9,818 nt of DNA. It comes from Anaerolineales bacterium UBA3001 (lineage in GTDB: Bacteria > Chloroflexota > Anaerolineae > Anaerolineales > UBA11657). Where the stretch lies: the NCBI GenBank assembly GCA_002346435.1, contig DDZT01000045.1:1-9818 (forward strand), in the 5' to 3' direction. Within the stretch, counting starts at the first letter, position 1; each line of letters begins with the position of its first letter. The position numbers and the translations under genes are program-made. Below the pieces are notes generated by a model, which saw only the letters and a program-made list of their open reading frames with translations, had not been told where the DNA came from and did not search any database. Shown one piece after another: positions 1-6,730 of the stretch.

Positions 1-1
1 C

Positions 2-52
2 TATATTACTGGACAGACCTACAATGTAGAAGGTGGAATTGTAATGAGTTGA
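2..52 (+). CDS. SDR-family oxidoreductase, C-terminal end only (cut by left edge)
   Basis: Only the last 16 codons and the TGA stop lie in the window; the gene begins to the left. The visible tail reads ITGQTYNVEGGIVMS. This is the typical C-terminal signature of classical short-chain dehydrogenases/reductases, in which the segment ITGQ.. is followed by V-[DE]-GG after the last core strand of the Rossmann fold. The family uses NAD(P)(H) to interconvert alcohols and ketones in the cytoplasm; substrate cannot be told from this fragment. It lies on the same strand as the double GH117 gene, 103 bases upstream of it, so it might belong to the same sugar pathway, for instance as the second C5 oxidoreductase needed beside the KduD-like enzyme at the right edge. 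That link is inference. Confidence 0.72.
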   Translation, partial: YITGQTYNVEGGIVMS

Positions 53-155
53 GTATTGATGGTGAATGTAAGTTTCCTGTACACAATACAAGTAGAATTA
101 TTTTATTGTAATCACTATGGAGTAATTTGAGAATAGTAATATTGGTGGATATTAA
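53..155 (+). other. Leader region between SDR end and double-GH117 gene
   Basis: This 103-base AT-rich gap holds no reading frame worth calling. It is long enough for a promoter, but I found no hexamer pair with good consensus and 16-18 base spacing, so none is called. The only clear element is the ribosome binding site at its right end. I saw no hairpin followed by T residues for the SDR gene, so read-through transcription into the GH117 gene is possible. Confidence 0.5.
144..148 (+). promoter_or_regulatory. Ribosome binding site of the double-GH117 gene
   Basis: The purine-rich GGTGG, followed by 7 bases before the ATG at 156, supports this start. It makes a secretion signal unlikely, because the protein begins MAHNQLDRHNF with no hydrophobic stretch. 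Confidence 0.6.
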
Positions 156-2774
156 ATGGCACACAATCAGTTAGACCGACACAACTTTAGTCAGTCCACA
201 TTGCGCACTCAGTCAGTTTGGAGTGATGCCCTTGGACGCGATGGTGGTATGTATACCAATTTCTTTTATAGCTCGATCAAAGGGATTGGCAAAGAGACAG
301 ATGTCACACGTAGAGATCCGTCCACTGTACTAAAGATAGATGGTAAATATTATGTCTGGTACACCAGAAGATCTACTAAGTACAAAGTAAGACAAGAGTT
401 AAATCTTGATTCTTATGCCGATTTAGATTGGGAAATCCCAAGGTTTGATTGGGATTTGTCCGAAATCTATTATGCTACCTCGGAAGATGGATTTTCCTGG
501 ATTGAGCAAGGAGTGTCAGCCAGGCGAGGACCGAAAGATCAATTTGATGGCCGGTCAGTATTTACTCCAGATGTCCTTATGAGTAATGGCAAATACTTTC
601 TATATTACCAAGCAGTAGATCATCCTTACGGTACAAGAACTCGTAATGTAGTAGGTATGTCATGGTCAGAGAGTCCAGATGGTCCATGGAATCGTTTTCC
701 TGAACCTGTATTGAAGCCAGGTAGGTCAGGAGAATGGATGGGTTCTGATGATACCAATCATGTTAACTATTATGGAGCCTGGGATAGCCATAAAGTACAT
801 GATCCTTTTATTCTCTGTCGGGATGGAAAGTACTGGCTTTATTACAAAGGTCAGCCTATGGGCTGGGGTAGTGACTACTGCAGCGGTATTGGTTGGGGTG
901 TTGCCATAGCAGATAGCCCTTATGGTCCATTCAAGAAATATTCAGGCAACCCTGTGACCAACAGTGGACATGAGACATGTCTGTTTCCATGGGGTACTGG
1001 AATATTAGCGATTTGCAATCATGATGGTCCTGAGAAGGACACAATTCAATACTCAGAAGATGGGCTTAATTTTGAAGTGGTTTCTCATGTAAATCTTCCG
1101 CCTTGTGCGCCAGGACCGTTTTGCGCAGACTCTTACTCTAACACTAAAGATGGCAGGGGTATAACATGGGGTTTGGCTCACATTGCAACTGAAGAGACGA
1201 AGTCGGGCAATTCATACATAATTCGCTTTGATTGTAATTTGAGTAAAGATGTACAGCGTAAAGGTTTTCGATTAACTAATATCCGGATGCCAGAATCAAC
1301 CTATTTCTCGCCTGATTTTGAGTATGATACCAAGGACAAATATTCATACGACTTAGAACCATTGTACAAACAAAAGAAAAAAATATGCCGATGTGGATTT
1401 GAGCAGATAAATTCAGACTCAAGAGTATGTGGAAGATGCGGGGATGTAATCGTTTTTTGGAGTTCAGACAATAGTGATAGAGATTATCCTCTTGTGCCAG
1501 ATATGGCTGTAAAAGATACCAAACTCAGCAATGCTATGAAACGAGTCTATTCGACTTATGGGTACTCTAAAGATAAAGAAAGCCCATTTTATTCAGGATT
1601 TAAATATAGACACGTGCATGGTTTAGGCAAGGAGGTAGGAATTTCTAGAAGAGATCCATCAAAGATAATTAGGTATGCTGATAGTTACTATGTCTGGTAT
1701 ACGCGTCGAGAGACAGTCAAACCAGCTTTGTTTGGGGGACAAAATCAAATTCAAGACGCGGATCATGCTCAACAAAGTTGGGATCAACCATTGACGGACT
1801 GGGATCTTGCAGAGATATGGTGTGCTAGTTCAGAAGATGGAGTTCATTGGGAAGAGTTGGGAATGGCTATCAGCAGAGGAGATGAGCACAGTTATTTCGG
1901 TCGTTCAGTATGTACTCCAGATATTATTGCCGTAGATGGAAGCTTCTATTTGTTTTTCCAGGCTATCGAGACACCTTATTTGACCAGAAGTCGTAACAGT
2001 ATTGGTTTGGCAGTTTCTGATACTCCAATAGGTCCTTGGCGCATTAAACAAAACCCTGTTCTATTACCTGGAAAGTCGGGAATATGGCACGGCGATGGAG
2101 ATGACAATGTAGTGCTTGAACCAGGAGATTGGGATAGTCACAAGGTTCATGATCCATATATCTTGTTTTGGAACGATAAATATTGGTTGTATTATAAGGG
2201 TAGGCCAATGGGTTGTAATGATAGTGGCCATCGATATGAAGGATTGGGGTGGGGTGTAGCAGTAAGTGATAAACCGGAAGGTCCTTATATCAAGTCGTCT
2301 TATAATCCAGTGACAAATAGTGGTCATGAGACCTTTCTCTATCCGTTAGGGAAGGGCGTTGTGGCAATAACCAGTTTAGAGGGGCCTGAGATGAATACTA
2401 TACAGTATTCCGAAGATGGCATAAATTTTGGAGTTGTTGGTAAACTCTCCTTGCCACCTGTAGCTGCGGGACCATATATAGATTATGATCATGCTCAACA
2501 CAAGAGTGGTCAAGGTGTTGAATGGGGATTGTCTCACATAAACCATGATGAAAATGGACGTTTAGACAATAGTTACCTAGTGCGGTTTGATTGTAATCTA
2601 GGTGCTAAAGGGAATCGCAAGGGGTTTTATCGACCTTGGAATTTCAGATACCCTGAATCTGCTTATCTAAACAGTAGTTGTAGCCTTTCCAGTGATATGA
2701 GACAGGAAGCTATTGCAATTGGTCAGATTTATGATCGCAATACGGAAGATTTTGCTGGCAACTGGAAGCAATAA
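156..2774 (+). CDS. Tandem double-domain GH117-like 3,6-anhydro-alpha-L-galactosidase with central zinc ribbon
   Basis: This 872-residue protein holds two full GH117-like beta-propeller units (about residues 15-390 and 455-845). GH117 enzymes cleave alpha-1,3-linked 3,6-anhydro-L-galactose from the non-reducing end of neoagaro-oligosaccharides; they are normally single-domain proteins of about 360-400 residues. Both units keep the family motifs: RRDPS (D54, D500; general-base Asp), DSHKVHDP (D216, D666), TNSGHET (H272/E273, H724/E725; the His-Glu of the general acid site) and a TPD motif (137-139, 587-589). Each unit is preceded by a helical stretch, the part that swaps between subunits in known GH117 dimers. 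The linker carries Cys 411, 413, 425 and 428, a probable zinc ribbon. No signal peptide or membrane segment is visible, so it is presumably cytoplasmic. It ends 6 bases from the converging operon. GH117 assignment rests on motifs remembered from characterised members. GH43/GH32-type propellers are a less likely alternative. Actual substrate is inferred. Confidence 0.85.
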   Translation: MAHNQLDRHNFSQSTLRTQSVWSDALGRDGGMYTNFFYSSIKGIGKETDVTRRDPSTVLKIDGKYYVWYTRRSTKYKVRQELNLDSYADLDWEIPRFDWDLSEIYYATSEDGFSWIEQGVSARRGPKDQFDGRSVFTPDVLMSNGKYFLYYQAVDHPYGTRTRNVVGMSWSESPDGPWNRFPEPVLKPGRSGEWMGSDDTNHVNYYGAWDSHKVHDPFILCRDGKYWLYYKGQPMGWGSDYCSGIGWGVAIADSPYGPFKKYSGNPVTNSGHETCLFPWGTGILAICNHDGPEKDTIQYSEDGLNFEVVSHVNLPPCAPGPFCADSYSNTKDGRGITWGLAHIATEETKSGNSYIIRFDCNLSKDVQRKGFRLTNIRMPESTYFSPDFEYDTKDKYSYDLEPLYKQKKKICRCGFEQINSDSRVCGRCGDVIVFWSSDNSDRDYPLVPDMAVKDTKLSNAMKRVYSTYGYSKDKESPFYSGFKYRHVHGLGKEVGISRRDPSKIIRYADSYYVWYTRRETVKPALFGGQNQIQDADHAQQSWDQPLTDWDLAEIWCASSEDGVHWEELGMAISRGDEHSYFGRSVCTPDIIAVDGSFYLFFQAIETPYLTRSRNSIGLAVSDTPIGPWRIKQNPVLLPGKSGIWHGDGDDNVVLEPGDWDSHKVHDPYILFWNDKYWLYYKGRPMGCNDSGHRYEGLGWGVAVSDKPEGPYIKSSYNPVTNSGHETFLYPLGKGVVAITSLEGPEMNTIQYSEDGINFGVVGKLSLPPVAAGPYIDYDHAQHKSGQGVEWGLSHINHDENGRLDNSYLVRFDCNLGAKGNRKGFYRPWNFRYPESAYLNSSCSLSSDMRQEAIAIGQIYDRNTEDFAGNWKQ
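198..1325 (+). repeat. GH117-like domain A (first copy in the fusion)
   Basis: Residues about 15-390 of the fusion protein. It aligns along its whole length with the second half of the same protein and with the minus-strand protein at 7859-9091. Shared blocks in order are RRDP, YYVWYTRR, the DWDL..I.YATS strand, the TP motif, the SP-DGPW turn, HDP, YYKG, NSGHETCLFP, GPEK.TIQ.S.DG.NFEV and RFDC. Predicted catalytic residues D54, D216 and H272/E273 are all present, so the copy looks active rather than degenerate. Its N-terminal helix region is the least like the other two copies. Confidence 0.85.
1386..1439 (+). other. Four-cysteine zinc-ribbon motif in the inter-domain linker
   Basis: Codons for Cys 411, 413, 425 and 428 give the pattern C-x-C-x11-C-x2-C, with glycines after the second and fourth cysteine (CRCG and CGRCG). 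This spacing is typical of small zinc ribbons with two knuckles. It follows a lysine-rich stretch (KQKKK) and lies between the two GH117 units. Neither the flanking units nor the third paralogue contain it. Zinc binding is inferred from the pattern. Confidence 0.7.
1518..2690 (+). repeat. GH117-like domain B (second copy in the fusion)
   Basis: Residues about 455-845. It begins with the helix KLSNAMKRVYSTYG, which matches the start of the separate paralogue (RLSDAMQRLYDCW) better than it matches domain A. It keeps D500, D666, H724/E725 and the TPD motif. The loop before HDP (residues 635-667) has the same length as in domain A. Domain B therefore has a complete catalytic set of its own. Confidence 0.85.
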
Positions 2775-2780
2775 TTCTAC
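2775..2780. other. Convergent gene junction, 6 bases
   Basis: The TAA of the plus-strand GH117 fusion and the TGA of the minus-strand 134-residue protein are only 6 bases apart. A run of eight T residues at 2788-2795 lies inside the converging gene, but there is no GC-rich hairpin before it, so I do not call a terminator. Transcripts from the two sides probably overlap. Confidence 0.7.
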
Positions 2781-3185
2781 TCAAAGATTTTTTTTCCAGT
2801 TAATCTTCTCTTTTTCTAAATCAGTTGTGAGTGTTTGTCTGCTTTCCTCGTCTTGAAAGAAAGGACATTTATAAAAATAGCGCGTCAGAGTATCCAAGCA
2901 TTCAATCAGATACTCCTTTCTTTGCTCTTCATGACTCTGCGGATTGAATAGTCCTGATAAAGCATACTTTGCTCTAGATGCCAATGTTCCTTGTACTAAA
3001 TCAACGACTATAGAGCGACCGTCAGTCCAGTTGGTAGGAGCTTTGTTATTATGAACAATGAATTCTGCATCTTGGAAACGTTGAGTGACAATTATGTTCG
3101 TAAGCTTATCAGTGCACCATATACTAAATTTGATGCCTGCTACGATTACAAATATGGTAGAAACCAGGAGTACTATAAACAACAT
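2781..3185 (-). CDS. Hypothetical membrane-anchored protein, last gene of the operon
   Basis: I do not recognise this 134-residue protein. Residues about 2-24 are almost entirely hydrophobic (Leu, Ile, Val, Phe) and form one membrane segment at the N-terminus. The rest is soluble and charged, with an Asp/Glu/Lys-rich C-terminal tail and cysteines at 24, 97 and 108. The hydrophobic stretch lacks a clear signal-peptidase site, so an anchor is more likely than a cleaved signal; which side of the membrane the body lies on is unclear. Its ATG overlaps the stop codon of the upstream ABC ATPase gene (TGATG, 1-base overlap), which implies translational coupling and favours it being a real gene. Coupling to transporter ATPases and the membrane anchor suggest a transport-related accessory role, but this is a guess from context only. 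Confidence 0.7.
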   Translation of the reverse strand: MLFIVLLVSTIFVIVAGIKFSIWCTDKLTNIIVTQRFQDAEFIVHNNKAPTNWTDGRSIVVDLVQGTLASRAKYALSGLFNPQSHEEQRKEYLIECLDTLTRYFYKCPFFQDEESRQTLTTDLEKEKINWKKNL

Positions 3186-4216
3186 CAGTACTGTAATTCG
3201 ACACCTTTTAATTCTAATTCTTCAGCATAGTGACATGCGACATAGTGTTCAGGCGCAACCTCTTTCCACTGAGGTGTTTCTTCGGCACATAATTCTTGTG
3301 CATATGGACATCTTGGATGAAAGTAACAACCAGTTGGTGTGGATGAAGGGTCAGCTATTTCTCCAGGGAGAATGATACGCTCCATCTTGACGTCAGGATT
3401 AGTGGAAGGCACTGCAGAAAGTAAAGCCTCTGTATAGGGATGCAAAGGTTGACTATATAGATCGGCTGTTGATGCCATCTCAACTAATTTACCGACATAC
3501 ATTACTCCTATTCTGTCTGCTATATGCTCAACCACAGCTAAGTCATGTGCTATGAACAAATATGTAAGATTGTATTGTTCTTGCAGCTCCTCGAGAAGAT
3601 TTAGTATTTGGGCTTGTATTGAGACATCTAGCGCTGATACAGGTTCGTCACAAACAATAAGACTTGGACGAGGTGCTAGAGAACGAGCTATTCCAATACG
3701 TTGTCTCTGACCACCTGAGAATGCATGGGGATAACGATTGAGATGTTTTATCTCAAGCCCTACATCATTTAGTAGTGATTTGACCATCTCTATAACTTCG
3801 TCTCCAGTAGCTAAGTTATTGTTACGAATTGGTTCGCCTACTATATCGAGTATAGTCATTCTTGGATCTAGTGATCCGTAAGGATCTTGGAATATCATAT
3901 GGAAATGTTTTCTAACTTCTCGCAATTCCTTATTAGTCATTCTGCTTAGATCTAGCCTTTCACCAGTGTCTAACTTCAGGTAAATGCTACCTGAAGTAGA
4001 GTCTATGGCTCTAACAATACATCTGCCTAATGTAGTCTTACCACAACCAGATTCACCAACCAGTCCGAATGTTTCCCCTTCGTTTATATAAAGACTTACA
4101 TCATCTACAGCTTTTACTGCTCCGACTTGCTTACGTAGAAATCCCTCTTCGATTGGAAAATATTTAGTTAGGTGAATTACTTCTAATAAAGCATCTGGAT
4201 TATTATTTTCAGGCAT
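3185..4216 (-). CDS. Opp/Dpp-family ABC transporter ATP-binding protein (OppF/DppF type)
   Basis: This 343-residue cytoplasmic ATPase would power one half of an Opp/Dpp-type importer. Seen in order: Walker A GESGCGKTT (54-62), Q-loop Gln110, signature FSGGQRQR (166-173), Walker B with DEP (190-192), switch His224, then the C-terminal oligopeptide-transporter domain beginning LHPYTEALL (258-266). Cys 297, 303, 310 and 328 match the cysteine set that binds an iron-sulphur cluster in related DppD proteins. I chose the start at 4216, not the longer frame from 4267, because it overlaps the previous gene as ATGCCTGA (8 bases) and has AGGA 8 bases upstream. This family transports peptides, but several members in other bacteria import oligosaccharides; surrounded by sugar genes, saccharide import is the likelier role. 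No permease or binding protein is in the window. Confidence 0.93.
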   Translation of the reverse strand: MPENNNPDALLEVIHLTKYFPIEEGFLRKQVGAVKAVDDVSLYINEGETFGLVGESGCGKTTLGRCIVRAIDSTSGSIYLKLDTGERLDLSRMTNKELREVRKHFHMIFQDPYGSLDPRMTILDIVGEPIRNNNLATGDEVIEMVKSLLNDVGLEIKHLNRYPHAFSGGQRQRIGIARSLAPRPSLIVCDEPVSALDVSIQAQILNLLEELQEQYNLTYLFIAHDLAVVEHIADRIGVMYVGKLVEMASTADLYSQPLHPYTEALLSAVPSTNPDVKMERIILPGEIADPSSTPTGCYFHPRCPYAQELCAEETPQWKEVAPEHYVACHYAEELELKGVELQY

Positions 4217-5231
4217 ATGTTTTTTCCTGTTCCTCACTGTGCAGGAAGCATCTGACGTAGTGTTCATTACCCATGTCTACTAGACCAGGTACTTTCAAAT
4301 CACAAACATTTTCTATTATTTCATTGCACCGCGATTGAAAACCGCATTGTGGCGGAAGATTTAATGGCACGGGTACATTACCTCGAATCGCATCGAGTTT
4401 AGTTCCTTTACCGCTGGCGCCAAGTTTTGGTATGGATGCTAACAACCGTTGCGTATATGGATGCAAAGGATTGTGGAAAAGTTCTTTAGTACTAGCACTT
4501 TCTACAATCTTACCTAAATACATGACATGTACTACGTCAGCAATTTCACAGATAACCCCTAAATCATGTGTTATATACATTATGGCCATTCCAAGTTGTT
4601 CTTTTAGGTCCTGTAACAATTCTATAATCTGTGCTTGTACTGTAACATCTAGTGCAGTTGTGGGCTCATCAGCAATTAGCATTGATGGTTTGCATGATAA
4701 TGCCATGGCTATCATCGCCCGTTGACGCATGCCTCCAGATAATTGGTGAGGCAATTCATCAAATCTTAACTGAGGATTTGACATTCCCACTCGATCCAAC
4801 ATATCAATAGCAATATCTTTTGCTTCATGTTTGTCTTTTGTGTTATGAAGGAGTATCATTTCCATTATTTGGTCGCCAACAGTATGAACAGGAGATAGGC
4901 TGGTAAGAGGTTCTTGGAATATCATCGAGATCTTCCCACCTCTTATGGACCGTATAGTTTTACCATCTTTTTCTAGGCCAACCAGATCAGTTGTATGTCG
5001 ATCGGACTTTGTAAATTCAATACTGCCTGCTGATATATGACCAGGCTTGGGAACAATTCTCATGATTGATTGAGCAGTCACACTCTTCCCACAACCCGAT
5101 TCGCCAATTATGCCCACAGTCTGACCTTGATGTACATCAAAACTAACTCCATCTACTGCTTTGAGAGTACCATCTGGTAATACGAACTGCGTGGATAAAT
5201 TATTTACACTAAGTATTTTATTTGTTGACAT
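4209..5231 (-). CDS. Opp/Dpp-family ABC transporter ATP-binding protein (OppD/DppD type)
   Basis: A 340-residue ATPase, the partner of the OppF-type protein downstream. Visible motifs: Walker A GESGCGKS (43-50), Q-loop Gln106, signature LSGGMRQR (164-171), Walker B LIADEP (185-190), switch His222, then the C-terminal domain starting LHPYTQRLL (256-264). Cys 296, 302, 310 and 328 match the iron-sulphur ligand pattern of DppD relatives. The LSGGMRQR signature (against SGGQRQR) is typical of the D subunit, so the pair forms the usual D/F heterodimer under two permeases. It starts 29 bases after the aldehyde dehydrogenase stop, with only a weak ribosome site, and ends overlapping the next gene. 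Usually D and F follow the binding protein and B/C permeases; here they directly follow sugar-catabolic enzymes. Substrate: probably oligosaccharide, by context. Confidence 0.93.
   Translation of the reverse strand: MSTNKILSVNNLSTQFVLPDGTLKAVDGVSFDVHQGQTVGIIGESGCGKSVTAQSIMRIVPKPGHISAGSIEFTKSDRHTTDLVGLEKDGKTIRSIRGGKISMIFQEPLTSLSPVHTVGDQIMEMILLHNTKDKHEAKDIAIDMLDRVGMSNPQLRFDELPHQLSGGMRQRAMIAMALSCKPSMLIADEPTTALDVTVQAQIIELLQDLKEQLGMAIMYITHDLGVICEIADVVHVMYLGKIVESASTKELFHNPLHPYTQRLLASIPKLGASGKGTKLDAIRGNVPVPLNLPPQCGFQSRCNEIIENVCDLKVPGLVDMGNEHYVRCFLHSEEQEKTYA
4225..4228 (-). promoter_or_regulatory. Ribosome binding site deciding the OppF-type start
   Basis: AGGA on the minus strand, 8 bases before the ATG at 4216. 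It lies inside the end of the preceding ATPase gene and supports the short start over the frame's first ATG at 4267. The extra 17 residues of the longer form do not resemble the family N-terminus. Confidence 0.6.
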
Positions 5232-5260
5232 ATTTCATATGACCCATTAGTTATTAGCTG

Positions 5261-6730
5261 TCATTTGGAGGCATAGCTTACATAAATAGTTTTCTTTTGC
5301 AGATACCCATCAAGTCCGTATTTTCCATCTTCTCCTCCGACGCCACTTAGACGATACCCAGAATGATAACCTTGTAATGCTTCACCAATGGGTCTATTTA
5401 CATATATTTCACCAAATTTTAGGTCGCGCGCAATCCTCATTACTCTATTTAGGTCCTGAGTAAAGACGTATGCAGCGAGGCCATAATCAGAATCATTGGC
5501 ATGTTGCAGACCCTCTTCAAAGTCTTCAATCTGCATTATTGGTATGATGGGACCAAAGACCTCTTTTTGCATAATATCATTGGAGTTGTCATTAACTGTT
5601 AACACTGTAGGTTCGAACCAGTGTCCATTACTGTAAATTCCATGCTCTAGGCGCTTGCCACCAGTCAATATTTCGGCTCCTTCAGCGGTGGCGGCTTCTA
5701 CTATCGCCTCTAGTTTTTCCAACTCCATTCTGTTGAACTTTGGTCCGATATCGACTGAAGTTAGCGGATCGCCGACTTGCAATTTTTCAACATGAGCAAG
5801 AAATCGATTGATAAATTCTTCTGCTACTTTGTTGTGTACATATAGTCTTTCATTACAAGTACACACTTGTCCACAATTAGCAAAACGCGCAGTAGCAGCA
5901 TATTCGACAGCTTTATCAATGTCAGCATCTTCCATAACAATAAAGGGTGCTTTACCACCCAATTCTAGTCTTACCATGGTTATATTGTCAGCAGCCGCTC
6001 GAAATATCTCTCTGCCTCCACGAACACTGCCAGTCATACTGACAAGTTGAGTGATTGGATTGCTCACTAGTGCTTCACCAACAGTAGGTCCTGTTCCAGT
6101 CACTACATTAAACACGCCAGAAGGTAAACCAGCCTCGTGAGCCAGGTGAGCCATTCTTAATCCTGAAAGCGGTGCTTCTTCATGGGATTTTAGGACCATA
6201 GTATTACCTGCAACAAGTCCGGGACCTAGTTTACGAGCAACTAGTGCTAATGGATAATTCCATGCAATTAGAGCTACTGTAACTCCATACGGTATGCGCC
6301 TAATCCATATTTCTTCATCCACATTATCAGATGGTACTATGTCTCCTTCAATGCGCCTGGCACCCTCGGCAGAGTATTTCAAAAATTGTATAGTTGCATC
6401 AACTTCGCCATACGCTTGATCTAGCGGTTTCCCCTGCTCAGAAACAATCAAATGTGCCAGATTATCTCTGTCAGTGTCTACCAATTCAGCTAATCTTATA
6501 ATCAACTTTGCCCTTTCAATAGCTGGCAATGCTTCCCATGCTGGTTGGGCAGCTTGCGCTGCCTCAAGTGCACGTTGAGCATCGTCTTTAGAGCCGGCCG
6601 GTATGGTAGCCACGACCTCTTCATTAGCCGGATTTTCCACTTCGATTACTTCCTGATTAGTAGAGCTGGTCCATTGGCCGTTGATATAGATCTGATACCG
6701 GTTAGGTTTTTTTGTACTGTCTGTAATCAT
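5261..6730 (-). CDS. AldA-like aldehyde dehydrogenase, candidate 3,6-anhydro-L-galactose dehydrogenase
   Basis: A 489-residue NAD(P)-dependent aldehyde dehydrogenase that oxidises an aldehyde to an acid in the cytoplasm. All key residues are visible: Asn158 in AWNYP, Lys181 binding cofactor, TGSV (233-236), the general-base Glu256 in LELGGK, nucleophile Cys290 in GQVC, and Glu390 in KEVFGP. The usual KPSE block around Lys181 is changed to KSHEE, a small oddity. The C-terminal part (LKFGEIYVNR, then QGYHSGYR and GVGGEDGKYGL) closely follows lactaldehyde/glycolaldehyde dehydrogenase AldA. L-AHG dehydrogenases are also aldehyde dehydrogenases, and the GH117 and enolase-type neighbours make L-AHG the best substrate guess; lactaldehyde or another sugar aldehyde is the alternative. 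Its ATG overlaps the enolase-type gene's stop as ATGA, and AGGAG lies 10 bases upstream, so the two are translated together. Confidence 0.93.
   Translation of the reverse strand: MITDSTKKPNRYQIYINGQWTSSTNQEVIEVENPANEEVVATIPAGSKDDAQRALEAAQAAQPAWEALPAIERAKLIIRLAELVDTDRDNLAHLIVSEQGKPLDQAYGEVDATIQFLKYSAEGARRIEGDIVPSDNVDEEIWIRRIPYGVTVALIAWNYPLALVARKLGPGLVAGNTMVLKSHEEAPLSGLRMAHLAHEAGLPSGVFNVVTGTGPTVGEALVSNPITQLVSMTGSVRGGREIFRAAADNITMVRLELGGKAPFIVMEDADIDKAVEYAATARFANCGQVCTCNERLYVHNKVAEEFINRFLAHVEKLQVGDPLTSVDIGPKFNRMELEKLEAIVEAATAEGAEILTGGKRLEHGIYSNGHWFEPTVLTVNDNSNDIMQKEVFGPIIPIMQIEDFEEGLQHANDSDYGLAAYVFTQDLNRVMRIARDLKFGEIYVNRPIGEALQGYHSGYRLSGVGGEDGKYGLDGYLQKKTIYVSYASK

Noticed and set aside
53..155. 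Sigma-70 promoter upstream of the double-GH117 gene
   Set aside because: TTGTAA-like and TAGTAA-like hexamers exist, but their spacing (about 22 bases) is wrong; AT-richness alone is not evidence.
1330..1520. Fusion of the GH117 domains by a sequencing error or lost stop codon
   Set aside because: The linker is a proper about 60-residue segment with an organised four-cysteine motif, not translated intergenic sequence, so a genuine fusion is more likely; read-level checking could still overturn this.
2064..2327. Open frame of 87 codons on the minus strand
   Set aside because: Antisense to the conserved HDP to GHE region of GH117 domain B; no recognisable protein features and no ribosome site seen.
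156..2774. Assignment to GH43 or GH32 in place of GH117
   Set aside because: Those families share the five-bladed fold, but the block order RRDPS, TPD, HDP, NSGHE, GPEK-TIQ matches GH117 and not the GH43 or GH32 signatures.
2788..2795. Run of eight T as a terminator for the double-GH117 gene
   Set aside because: No GC-rich inverted repeat precedes it, and the bases encode Lys-Lys-Asn in the converging gene.
3085..3375. Open frame of 96 codons on the plus strand
   Set aside because: Antisense to the 134-residue protein and the end of the OppF-type gene; composition is that of a shadow frame.
4217..4267. Longer N-terminus of the OppF-type ATPase, from an ATG at 4267
   Set aside because: The extra 17 residues lie wholly inside the upstream ATPase gene and do not look like the family. 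The ATG at 4216 has AGGA at 8 bases and the ATGCCTGA overlap.
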